A DNA stretch of 64,000 bases from Fennellomyces sp. T-0311 (Eukaryota > Mucoromycota > Mucoromycetes > Mucorales > Lichtheimiaceae): contig JALLLT010000025.1 in the NCBI GenBank assembly GCA_025266875.1, positions 248,001-312,000 on the forward strand, in the 5' to 3' direction. The notes under the pieces are model-generated. The model saw only the letters and a program-made list of their open reading frames with translations. It did no database searches and was not told where the DNA came from. Numbering within the stretch: position 1 is the first letter of the stretch; every line of letters begins with the position of its first letter. Shown piece after piece: positions 35,686 through 46,859 of this stretch. Both the position numbers and the translations under genes were made by a program.

Positions 35686-37256
35686 ATGCCGTCGACAACC
35701 AGGCTGAGTCACCGCCATCAACCATCAACAACTTCAACGACATCCTCCACCTCCTCCTCTTCGTCCACTCGACCCGCCCTCCAACGCATCCTCACCAATT
35801 CGCCATCCAATGCCGTCCACCTTTCAAGGAGTACGGCACGCACCTCGCGACGAGTGCGATCCCATTGGTTCAGCCATTTCGCCTTGAATTGGCGGCGCAG
35901 TTCCCGCTCGTCCAAACTATTTCTTGCTTCGTCAATGACCTTTATGGCGGTTCAGGTAAATTATCGATATGTGTCTATACATATGGATCGATAGCTAAAA
36001 TGCACGGTGCAAAGGTAATCGCCTCAATCATTGTATTAACGTTCTCCTGGGAAATGTACTGTGATAAACCACTGCGGATATTCATCACGGTGTACCTTTT
36101 ACGGCTGATCCTGTCGTGTCCATTGACGGTGTATTTGCACCTGGTACCGCGACGACAGCAGCAACTACAGCAGCAGCAACAGCAACAATCTCAACCTCAA
36201 CGTAGCGCGGAGAGTCGCGCCGAGGCTGGCGAGATGTATCCTATGACCCATATTACCCGCATACCCCCAGCATTATCATCATCAGCATCCACTTCATTAC
36301 CTCAACACATTCCGCAAGCTCCTCCACCCAACATGCATCGAACAAGTCGTCCTGAAAGCCATTATCCTGACACCATCTTGACCCACTGGATCGACCGGTA
36401 TATTCTTGACTGTGCATCGATGTGCATGCAACCTTACACAACCACACACACTCTCTCTCTGTAGGGCAAAATCCGCACTGGATATGTTTGGATTGCTCTG
36501 GTTCATCATTGGCAACTACATGCTGTTCACATCCAGCACCTGCTCCGAGACCGCCGTGCCGCTCTATTACCTTTCGCTTGTTGTAATCATTTACAACTAC
36601 GTGATCATCTCCGTGCCCATTTTCCTGTGCACGGCCGTTATTTTCTGTCTGCCCTGCGTTCTTGGTGAGTTGTTCTATCTATCTCTATGCGTATACTAAG
36701 GCATGCCCAACCAGTCGGGATGCGCATCATTCATGTGCAGGACGCGGTAGATATGGGAGGGGCGTCGGTGGAAGAGATGGCCACTATACCCGTTTACCAA
36801 TTCAAAGCCAACAAGCCGTCGTCGGCGCCCTCGCCGAACGTCACCTCTGAAGAAATAGAAATTCACGAATTGCCCAAAAAGCCCGTGGTCGTCAAGCAGG
36901 ACGAACTCAGTTTTCTCGATCAATTGTGGATTAGGATCGGCTTGGTCGATAACCCCAACAGCTCACCCCACGAAGAGGAGCCAGAGTTTGATACCATCGA
37001 AATACCCAACGAGCAGGACCAAGTGTGCGCCATTTGCCTCTCCACCTACGACGACGGAGATATTCTATGCCAACTATGGTAAAGCTTTATTTGGATATAC
37101 AGGCCAACGTTTTTTAACCGTTTGGTTAGGTGCAATCACCACTTTCATCGTACGTGTGTCCATGAATGGCTGGTGCTCAACAGCCGCTGCCCCATGTGCA
37201 AACGCGACTGCCGAGGCAAGCCGCGGCCTCCCGAAGATGCCCTGGCTGCATCGTAA
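35686..37256 (+). CDS. Membrane RING-H2 E3 ubiquitin ligase
   Basis: Five exons (35686-35955, 36015-36397, 36465-36664, 36715-37078, 37130-37256) encode 447 aa. A Ser/Thr/Arg-rich N-terminus is followed by hydrophobic segments (AVQVIASIIVLTF, ITVYLLRLILSCPLTVYLHL), a Gln-rich loop (CAG/CAA repeat at about 36155-36195), two more membrane segments (ALDMFGLLWFIIGNYML and one after PLYYLSLVVII), and a C-terminal RING-H2: CAICLSTYDDGD, CNHHFHRTCVHEWL, CPMCKRDC. This is the architecture of four-TM RING proteins also known in plants. It would ubiquitinate membrane or ER/Golgi substrates; target unknown. The intron 35956-36014 was chosen because it keeps the VQ|VIASIIVL frame. A second open frame runs through exon 1 and is ignored. 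Confidence 0.85.
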
Positions 37257-37338
37257 AAAGAAACCCATGTTGTACATTATTATTTACAAAGTAAATTATA
37301 TTATTCCGCGTTTTTTAATGGAACAAGCGGGCTGGAAC
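37257..37338. other. 82-bp convergent spacer
   Basis: The stops of the RING gene (37256) and SMC2 (37339) are 82 bp apart, so the two transcripts probably overlap at their 3' ends. Confidence 0.5.
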
Positions 37339-40300
37339 TTAGGCAACCGGCCGGTTCTCTTTGTCTCCTCGTCCTCGTTTGCGTCCTGTGCTGCCACCCG
37401 CAGGCTTCTCTGATCGGTGCGGTGTTGTGCGCTATATATATATATATGTGTGTGTATGTGTGTGCCCATATAAAGCTTAGAATCTCGCGAAAGTTCTACA
37501 GATCATGTATTACCTCAACCACAGACGTGCCATCGCGGAACCGCGTTTTGAAAAGAACGTTTGCATTGTTGAACATGCCATCCTTGAGGGAAACCACCAC
37601 AAACTGGGATCCCTTGAACCGCGTTCGCAGCAGCGATCCAATGTTCTGTGTGTGCGACAGATCCAGTGCCGCGTCCACTTCGTCGAGGATGTACATTGGC
37701 GCGGGTTTGAATTGCAGCAGTGATAGAATGAGTGATAGCGCGATCAATGATCTAGTTTGGGCCAGCATTGGTTTTTCCGCATCGAAAAAAGGCCATGAAC
37801 ACAACAAACACTTACCGCTGTCCACCGCTCAGTTCAGTCAGACTTTGCTTCCACACGCCGCCGAGATTCACCTTGACTTCCAATCCATCAGAGATCGTTT
37901 TGCCTTCAGGCGCTTGGAGACGACAGGTGTTGCCGGGCAACAGATCCGCGAAGATCTCGGCAAAATCCTTGTTGACCTTGACCCACGTGCGCTCCAATGC
38001 TTCCATCTTGTAATCATCCAGCGACTGGATCGTATCTTCAATCTTTTGCTTGTCCTTTTGCACCGTTTGCAGCATAGTCATCAACGACGACTCTTTCTTT
38101 TCGACACTACAGACACAGCCGTTAATGGTCCCTTTCTCTTGTCTTGCGCATGGTAAACTCACTTGTCAATCATATTCATGACGCGAACATTGATCTTTTT
38201 CCGCATGGATTCATACTTGTCGCGCAACCGTTGCAAAGTTTTCCGAGAATCGGCGACATTGATATTGCTATAGTCATAGGGCGACCCAGCCTCACCAAAG
38301 AATCTGAGAAACGAGTTATTGGACTTTTTTTTTCTTCTCAATACAGAAAACATGACTTACTGCTTTTGATCGGCGATCCATTCGTATTGACTTTCCAAAT
38401 CAGCAATAGCTTGCTGCGCTCCGTGTTGATCTCGGCTGAACTTCTCCATTTCATGCTTGATCTTTTGAATTTCCAGGTTGTGTTCATTGATTTCTTTGGC
38501 TTTCCTTTGTTGCAACGATTCCAATTCCTTGAGTTCTTCGTTGAATGCCTGGATGACTTCTGTCTCTCGTTGCAAATCCTGCTGTGCCGTTTCCAAGTTG
38601 TCTTGCGCCTGCTCGATCTCTCGCTCCATTTCCTTCTCCAGCTCCTTGAAGCCGCCGATAGCTTCTCGAGACCGTGCGATATCTTGATCACACGATGCAA
38701 TGTCTGACTTTAATTGTTCTGTCCCAAAGGTTTAGCGATTCCGATCGTGTAACGCCAGCCCACTCTTTTCGTTACCTATTTCAAGTTCTACCGTCTGAAC
38801 AGCTCGCTGCATGTCGCTATCTTTGTGGCCTTCCTTGTTGAGTTGTGCTCGAAGTTTGGCAACCCGATCCTATCAACATTGCGTATGAATGCCACTGTTA
38901 CTTGTGTTGCACACTAAAAGTTACCGTCAATTCATTCAGTTTGGAGTCGCGGTTGGCGTTGAATTCGCGCATTTCCGTTTGAATGCGATCGGCATTCTTG
39001 ACTGCCTCGTTGTGAGCAGCCTTGGCCTTGACCACAGCTTCTTCCTGTGTCTTGATCTGCACTTTGATAGCTTCTACGCGTTGCTTAAGCTGTAAAGAAA
39101 AGCACGTTAGCATTGGAACACCGTCGCACACACTTGATATGTGTCACCTGAGCATGGTTGCTTTGATTCAGTCGAGTTTCCAAAAGAGAAATCTCATGTG
39201 ATTGCAGATCCAGGCGTTGTTTGCATTTGGTATATTCTGCTATTTCCTTTTGTGCGTCATACAGCTCGCGTTCAATTTGATCCAGCGTCCGACGGTGTTC
39301 CTCGATCTTTCGCTTGATCTCCGTCAGCTCTTGCACCTTGACGAGGATGCCCGACGATTGCGGTTTGGCGCCACCAGAAAGCGTACCGAACGGATCATAC
39401 ACATCGCCATCCAGCGTGACCGATTTCATGCGAATATCCTTATCAAACGTGACGCGTTTGGCTGTTTCAGCATCGTCGCAGATAAACGTGTTACCAAAGA
39501 TCCACTCCATGGCCGGCTCCACCTCGTCATCGTAACCAACAAGGGATAAGGCCAAATGGACCTTGCCAGGCGCGACACGTTCGGCATTGGCGATTTTGTC
39601 TCGCGGTAATCGAGAACCTTGGATTTTGTTAAGTGGAATCAGTGTAACACGACGTCGGAGTCGTCCCTTGTCAAGCAGTTGAGCACCCACGACCTCGTTC
39701 TCTACTACGACATTGTAAAGCCGTCCACCGGCACAAATTTCCAATGCTGTTGATGCGTTGTAGTTTGTCTTGTCGAGATTGATCAGCTCTGCCACAAGTC
39801 CTTTGACTTGCGCTCGATCAAAGTTGGGAGTTGGATCACTGTATGAAAAGTCCAGGTTGGACAAGTGTCGCGAGAGTCCTTCGGCTCTCTACCACACATG
39901 GGGTTACTAAGGTCGAGAAAAAGGTGGATGAACTTGCTTACATCAGTCAAGTCCATGATGGTATCTCGTTCTTGGTTCTTCCGATAAGTCAAATCGCTTT
40001 CTCGTTCAGGGTTCCAATGTAATGTCGACAGTTGCCGTTCGGTTACTGCCAGCTCTTGTCGTTTCACTGAAAGTTCTTGTAACAATCCTTCGTCTTCTTT
40101 TTCTGCCTGAGCCGCCTGCGGTTCTTTTTCTTTCAATTCTTTTTTCAAATGAGCAACTTTGAGCTCGGCCTGTTCCTCCATTGTCAACGCTTCGTTGACC
40201 GCGTTCTTGGCCGCCTGCAGTTGCTCCATGTACCCGCTTTCATGACCTTCTTCGGCCGATACACCCGTTGTCAACGCCTGCAAGAGCTCAGACTTTTTCT

Positions 40301-41740
40301 GTAATTCTTGGTTCTTTTCATCGTATGACTTTTTGAACGACTCGTATTGCGTATGGATCCTTCTGGATGACTCTTCCTTTTCTGCAAGACTTCGCTCCAT
40401 CTAAACACCTCCCTTTAGTTTTTCTTGCAAACGTGACGAGGCTGGGCTCTCTACCTCGCCCTTGTTGGAAGCCATACTAGATAGCGTCCTCTGTTCATCG
40501 GCCGTGGATGCCTTTTGAAGATCGAGTTTGGTTTTCAATCGTACGATCTGTGTCGAGTAGTCCTTGACTTGGTTTTCCAGTAGTCGATAGTTGCTGTTGC
40601 TGGCCGAATCCTAATCCAACTTGTAAGTGCAAGGCGGATTCAATGGGAGCTGGCTTACATTTGCCACTTTTTCGGCCGCTGCATCCCTATCTTCCTGAAT
40701 CGCTTGCATTTCCCTCTCAAGCACCTGCTTTTGTTCTGTCAACAGATTCAATCGTTCCTGACGACTAGCGAATCCCGACTTATTCAATCTCTCCTGCAAA
40801 AGGAACCAGTTACTATACGCATATCGCCTTTTTTTTTCGCCCCAAACGAACCTCATGACGATTGTATTCGTACGCGACCATGACACGGTTCAGTCGTTCC
40901 ATCTCAGATTCGGTCTTTTGGAAATCCAAATACACACGTTTTTCGGCACGAAGTTGATCCAGCTTGGGCGCAATTTCCTCTTGCAGAATCTACGTCCACA
41001 GATTAATCATTCCAATCGTACCGCAACATGTTCCCAGGTTACCGTATTGATTTCTTCGACCTTGCGTTCCTTTTTACCCATCGTAAGGAACGCCTTGTTC
41101 TTTCGATCCTCAAACATTTTTGTTCCTGCTGCTTCTTCTACCATGCTCAAGATCTCCACCGGTTTCATGTTCAATACTTTGGTGATTCTGCCTTGCATAA
41201 TCAAGAAATGCGGGTTGTTGATGTTGAGTTGAACTGACTGAAAGAGGTTTTGTACCGTTTGTTGTTGCGCGTTGTGTCCATTGACGATATATTTCGTTCG
41301 TCCGCCCATCAATACCTTTGCGTCTTGAGTACCAGGTGATGGTGTATCGTTGATATGGCTTACCTGTCGAGTTACCGTAAGTTGCTTATAGTTTTCGAAC
41401 CCAAGAGGACTTCGTTCTCGATCTTCGTTGTTGAACACGATTGTTACTGAAGCTTTTGTGACACCCGCTTGTCCTCGTTTATAAATCAAATCTTGCAGAT
41501 TACTTGCTCGCACCTGCATTATCAGTTAGCAGAAGTTTGTGGTGCCTTGTTTCAATTGCAGCAAAAAAAAACCTGAGACAAGTTGGTGATGCCCAAGACA
41601 AAGCAAATGGCGTCCAAAACGTTTGACTTGCCAGATCCATTGAGACCTGTGATAGCATTGAATTCAGGATCCCAACCGGTAATGTGAGTTCTGGACACAT
41701 AGGACTTGAAGCCTTCAATGATTAGCTCCTCAAGGTACAT
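37339..41740 (-). CDS. SMC2: Condensin subunit Smc2
   Basis: Fourteen exons (41740-41573, 41513-41043, 40989-40852, 40793-40659, 40610-40455, 40400-39942, 39888-39148, 39089-38925, 38869-38776, 38718-38361, 38303-38163, 38106-37816, 37751-37514, 37404-37339) join to 1206 aa, the normal Smc2 length. N-terminal head: [20 protein letters not shown], Walker [14 protein letters not shown], then [18 protein letters not shown]. Hinge around VKGLVAELI and [10 protein letters not shown] between two long coiled coils. C-terminal head: [19 protein letters not shown] signature [16 protein letters not shown], Walker [16 protein letters not shown], then [15 protein letters not shown]. The basic tail ends [15 protein letters not shown]. 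Smc2 pairs with Smc4 in condensin for mitotic chromosome compaction. The last exon was inferred from phase and the basic tail and is the least certain part. Confidence 0.95.
37433..37464. repeat. TA/TG microsatellite inside last SMC2 intron
   Basis: Alternating TATATATATATA followed by TGTGTGTATGTGTGTG at about 37433-37464. It falls within the last intron proposed for SMC2 (37405-37513). Confidence 0.8.
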
Positions 41741-42851
41741 AGTGTCAACTATTAAACGAAGGAAATGGTCGGCGGACTTTTTGCGACTTAAAGCGCGTCC
41801 TGACCAAGGCGCGTGTGTTACATTTCGTCGCGTATGAACCAGGACACACGCTGAGATACGATCTTTTATTGTATGATGCTGTAACTATCCAAATGGCACA
41901 CATTTTGTCTCGCGATAGCATTGCGCATTGATGCATGATCTTTCCAGCGCCGCACTTGGTAACCGATTTGATGGTCAGGGCGCAATGGTGCATTGATCCC
42001 TTATATACATACTTTGCAACATACAAAGTGAAGATAATGATTTCAAACACTTTGGCATAAGTGACCCTTACGTTTACGATATAAAAGGCTTTTATATATA
42101 TATTGGATGAATACTTCAAAGAGCACTTTTCGTACCGTAATACGTATGATACTAGAACGACATGCGGCTGCTTCTCATAGTCCAGTAAGTTATAAAAGGC
42201 AACTTATGCGCAAAAGATTCCAATACTCGAGAATGACTAAAAATAAAAGCAAAGGCACCAATGCTCGTATTGAAAAAAACGCTCTCGAGACCAGACAAGC
42301 TCGCTTTGTATCCATCCGTTGAAGGTGAATCCAAACTGAACCCACAGATAAAGACAACATTATCAACGTAGTAATAAGCCTTGAGAATACAGATGCAGTA
42401 TATTGCCATTCGTATTATATACTCAACATCACAGGCATGTGAATTCGGGACATACATTCCAAACCAAAACCCTGTTCGAGAAGCATCGCAGAAACCACCA
42501 TAATGAGGTATACATAGAACATGCTATAAAGGCAATTCAGGTGGCAACCTTTCTTTTTACAAAAAAAAAAGCAAAACAAAACAAAACAAAACAAACGAAG
42601 CGGTCCCATGTGTGCGAACACTGAGGCATTTGAAATAGGTAAACTCCTCAATTTCTGTAGCTACTGATGAAAAGAAAGATTTCGGTTTTGTCGGAAATCT
42701 CGTCCCACATCCACTGTTTACAGGATCATATGAAAAAAAAGGCGGCTAGTCGTCAAATTACAGAACTCAACGGTGAAGATTTATACCTGGTAAGTCGTCA
42801 CTGATAATTCTGTTTGGATTGGATAATGTATTTGTATATAGTACTGCATAT
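41741..42851. other. Gene-free stretch with (CAAAA)n tract
   Basis: SMC2 promoter side and about 1 kb beyond. No recognised gene. Contains an A-run and CAAAA tandem tract at about 42560-42594. Confidence 0.45.
42572..42594. repeat. (CAAAA)n short tandem repeat
   Basis: Four to five copies of CAAAA directly after a run of ten A residues. Confidence 0.8.
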
Positions 42852-43222
42852 ATGAGGACCGAATTATGTATGACTGAAGAGCGTTTTGAAGAACATACGA
42901 TGAAAACTCAGGCCTTGGTAAGTATTCTTGAGCTGGCTGTTTTATATTCAAGCGTATGTAGCTAATGTCAGCAATATGCCAAAAAAAGCAGTATGCGTCG
43001 ATCGTACTACCAAAAGATTTACATAGTGCCTAACCATATACGTAACTTTAGCTACAACAAACAGAGTCTGATAAGATGATCCCACGAGTCGATGAATCTA
43101 AAATTGCTATGGAGTCTCAACTACATAAGGTTGATATAACTCATCAACAGCAGAATACTTTTGTACTTCACCAGAATTGCCAATATCTACGTGTCAAAAC
43201 TATTTTTCTATTAGATAATTAA
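42852..43222 (+). CDS. Possible small two-exon gene or gene fragment
   Basis: ATG at 42852, exon to 42917 ending TTG before a good GTAAGT donor, and a second open frame 43052-43222 after TAACTTTAG. They join in phase to 78 aa. The sequence is helical and charged (MTEERFEEHTMKTQAL, SDKMIPRVDESKIAMESQL), suggesting a short coiled coil. A further open stretch just upstream (about 42668-42787, with its own GTAAGT donor) does not join in frame, so this may be the decayed 3' end of a larger coiled-coil gene. No family recognised. Confidence 0.3.
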
Positions 43223-43334
43223 AGTCCATCGTTTTGTAAAACCCAAATATACTTCTAGAGAATCGCTACTTTGAAAACATGTACTGATAATATATCTTTA
43301 TTTGATATTAATATTATGAGGTAGTTAGGTACGT

Positions 43335-43520
43335 TCATCTATGACAGTAGCTGTACCAAAGTATATAATTAAGGCACAAAGTGACAGTGTAGCCAGAAGC
43401 CTTGCATGTGAAGGTGGAGCTATCGTCATCGTAAGCGTACGAGTAAGCATCAGGGCACTGAGCTTCAACAGCCTTGGAGTACTCGTTGGGAGGGCAAGCG
43501 TCGGAGGATGCAACAACAAA
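43335..43520 (-). pseudogene. Thaumatin-like protein, C-terminal fragment
   Basis: The minus strand encodes about 45 residues that match the end of the intact thaumatin-like protein at 44726-45463: DACPPNEYSKAVEAQCPDAY, then SYAYDDDSSTFTCKASGYTV and the final Cys. The stop that should follow is lost, so the frame runs 15 residues further. Nothing upstream (to the right) matches the first three quarters of the protein. A truncated duplicate. Confidence 0.7.
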
Positions 43521-44725
43521 TGTTACGAAAGCCGTCAGTTCGAGAAGGCACTCGGTAACAAGCAACATGAGCAGGGATAGAATCAGTGGTATATGTCAGC
43601 GCTTTTCAAATGATGAGGAACGTAATATATGCTACTCTACGGACGCATACCGTATACACCTCAACCGCTTAATTTGTCTGGTGCCCTCAGTAGACTTTCT
43701 ACTGTACTATTGTGCCGTGTTTCAAACAATATACTTCTATCTACTTTTCGCATACAGATTGGATGCATCGACAAAGTGTCACTTAGACATCCAAAAGCTT
43801 TTGCCCGTAGTAGCTTGGCGTGTGTAAAATAGTCACTTATGTGTTTCTGTCTACAGTGTTCGTTCCAGGTACAAAAGCCGATGATTGCAAAAAGTTACTC
43901 GATCCTGGATGCAATTGTAATGCATGTCGCGGAGATCGTTATTGCTCAGCAGTAAAAAAAAAAAGAATACACGCGGGTACATATTTCAATTGTGATATCT
44001 TTAATAGAACGCTCGTATCTATGTACGCCAAATAGTAGATAAATAATATTTTATTTACCAAATTTATAATGTTAGAGCTGCTTTATTTCTTGCAGTAACA
44101 GGACAAGCATTTCTGTTTATGAACTCCGGGTCTGCGTATCATTATCACAATTGAAATAAAAACTTGAGCATTCTAGGTATTGAGTTATGTATAATATTGA
44201 TCCATGACGAGGCTGGTGAAATCAAAAGTCGCCACATGGATGGTCATAAGTTAAAAAAAAGAGTACTATAATTGTATAATTGAGCCGATTGTCTGCTATG
44301 TGGCTGCCTTGCATAGTACGCAAGTTCCCAAGTATGCAACACTTAAGCTTACGATTTCTGGATTTCTTATCGATGTAGTTTCACACTATAGAGTTTTACT
44401 TTCTAGCCGCTAGTCTGACACATGAATTGAAGAAAGAATTAATAATGTAACTAGAATCTTCAATATGGACGTGAAATTTTGCATGGTGCTTGAATAAACT
44501 GTTATCTATATGAAATATCCTACCGGAGAAAGGAGCTACAAGTCACCCAAAAGTATAATGTGTATGCGTATAGCGGTCCGGGGACACATTTGGATATTAG
44601 AGAGGGTATTGCTATCGGACTTCTATTGATTATGGCACTTCAAAATATGCAAAGGATAACTGTTGAAGTAGAAATGATTCCAATGTAGCCTAAGATATTA
44701 TATGACTAGTAATACAGAATCTGTT
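43521..44725. other. Intergenic between thaumatin-like copies
   Basis: No recognised gene. A 71-codon plus-strand frame at 43820-44035 is Cys-rich but has no supporting context. Confidence 0.4.
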
Positions 44726-45463
44726 TTAAGGACAGAAAGTGATGGTATAGCCGCGGGCAGAGCATGTGTATGTAGAGCTTGTATCATCGTACGCATATGA
44801 GTAAACGTCAGGGCATGCAGCCTTAACAGCTCTTGAGTATACGTTAGGGGAACAGGTGTCAGGTGTGCTGTGAGCGCCAGCACAGCAATACTCATCTGCA
44901 CCATAACGTGAGCAGGCAGACTTGCATCCAAAAAATTGGCCTGCGCTATTATAGACTTTCATATCATTAGGGCACTGAGGTGTCGTAGAACAAGTAGGTG
45001 CAGCACATCGGTATCTTCCAGGCTGATCGGAGGGATTGATAGGGGCCATGGAGACCGGGATGTTGAATCCATCAACAAATGACAAGTCATAAAAGTCATT
45101 TCCACCCCATCCAGCGAACTATATATTAAATTTATTGTTAGCCTATGGTAATCAAAGTTAAGTAATGCTCACCGTTATTTCTGCTAATGAAGCCGGGTTG
45201 GCGGCGGAGGCAATAATATTGCACTCGCCGCCATTGCAATGGTCACGTGCCCAGTATCTTCCTTGCCAGTTATCAGGAAGATTGTAAACATGTTGATCGC
45301 CTGGTCCAACACCTTGGAAGGAAGCATCGCTATGTCCATTTTCCATTTGGCCAACAGTGATACCACTACCACACTGATTTTTCACCACAATTTGGACACC
45401 TTGAACTGTAGAAAGACCCATAAGGGCAGCGAGGGAAATAGCCTTGAATGAAGCAGTAAGCAT
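44726..45463 (-). CDS. Small secreted thaumatin-like (PR-5 family) protein
   Basis: Two exons, 45463-45173 and 45118-44726, encode 227 aa. A signal peptide (SFKAISLAALMGLSTVQG) is followed by a thaumatin fold with many Cys: VVKNQCGSGITVGQ, GPGDQHVYNLPDNWQGRYWA, FAGWGGNDFYDLSFVDGFNI, a Cys-rich middle (RCAAPTCSTTPQCPND), YCC, and the family-typical end CPDVYSYAYDDTSSTYTC then FCP. The DGFN and YSYAYDD elements are the classical thaumatin landmarks. In fungi such proteins are secreted; roles in glucan binding or remodelling and in interaction with other organisms have been proposed. An ATG 42 nt upstream (45505) is in frame, but the one at 45463 directly precedes the signal peptide. It is the only intact member of a local cluster. 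Confidence 0.88.
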
Positions 45464-46859
45464 TGTAATATGCCAGCAATGGATGGATGATGAAAAAATT
45501 TTCAATTGGAATCGCTGTATTTATATCTTTTTTTTTCTTGTTTCAAGCATGTGTACCATCTCGTAATGGTCGATAGAGCCTTTTCACACACTACTGACAG
45601 AAAAAAAGACCACTGAAAAATTAGGTACCATACCGAGATCTCAGAAATAGCACTCACTTGATCTGGGCCATGACCATGCGAGGATTATCCGAGACTGAAC
45701 CGCCAGCCGGAAATCATCCAATGAACGACCGCACTTCGGACAAGTTACGGCGTTTGATTCAATCCGGTAAGAGAGAGCGGCTACATTTTTCATCACCCTC
45801 TGCATGATACCATTATTATCCTCTTTGATGCAGTCCTAGTTGCGACTCGGCATTTACTAGGTTAATTTATTCCCGCCTACCAAAGTACACACTATATATT
45901 GACTATTTGATTTTCTGCGGCACTTTACTACGTCAGTATGTCACGTCATACATACTAGGAGGCGTCTAGAGGATATGCTAATATTAGGAAAAAAAAAGTG
46001 TTGATGATTTCAGTGATCTGGTACTGAAGATAAACGATGAGCTGCAAATCTGCTGCTAAGTATCGGAAGGCAATGTATGCGACCCATACCATCCGATTGT
46101 TTCCTGCACTTCGAGATACCGCGACATGACCCGGAAGAAACTGACTATCATGCAACTTATGACTCGCATATTCTGATGACATTTTTAAGCCGATTCAATT
46201 TGCTCTTTACCGCCTCTTACCGAGAATCGATTTCCCAGATTTGGTATGTAACGGATATTCGTTCTCCCTACCTTCTGTAAGGTAGCTATATACAAATATC
46301 CGGAAATTTTAGAAGCCTTATTTTATTATACAGAAACCTAGCAGAACTTTTATTGACTAACGGTACTTATAAACCAGCCCATAGAGGGTATACACGTACA
46401 TTCTTGTACGTACCCGAATGGGTATATCATACTATGTCACACCATGTCGCGTCATATAAGGCGTCAGATTTTCTTGAAAACCAACCGATGTGATGACAGG
46501 TAGGTCGGTTTGTTAATGTAATACCAGCATATGTGACATTTCAGGTGTTAGGTAAAGCGAAGTTTGAGATACGTGAATGTGCACTAAAGAATACCATATA
46601 TGATTTCCGTCGAGGTCTTGATAGAGAACTTTAATGTCGTAAAAACCTGTCTCTTGCAATGATACAGGTGGCAGTATTGCAAGTTAGTCGAGTAATCCTT
46701 TATTATCTTCATGTCAAAAGTCAATCGTACTACCCAAAATTAAGAGCAGAAAAATTAACAGTTTTTTTGACTGAATGCAGGCTACGTTCGTAAAAGAAAA
46801 AGACAGAAGTACCCTTTGAGTAAATTTACTTTTATCCAGAGTTTGCATAAATATCATCA
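45464..46859. other. Intergenic, nothing recognised
   Basis: 1.4 kb with only short frames; left part is the promoter of the thaumatin-like gene. Confidence 0.45.

Noticed and set aside
35865..36464. Long alternative frame (about 199 aa) through the first part of the RING gene
   Set aside because: The 59-nt intron 35956-36014 joins the first frame into VQVIASIIVL, which fits the conserved membrane segment better; the other frame has no upstream ATG.
40383..40400. In-frame TAG before an ATG in the middle of SMC2 suggested a split or broken gene
   Set aside because: A 54-nt intron with donor GAG|GTAGAG and acceptor TTTAG|ATG removes it and keeps phase; the joined protein has the normal Smc2 length.
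43820..44035. Cys-rich 71-codon frame (LLDPGCNCNACRGDRYC) on the plus strand
   Set aside because: No signal peptide of good quality, no splice partner and no family recognised; Cys-rich chance frames occur in such sequence.
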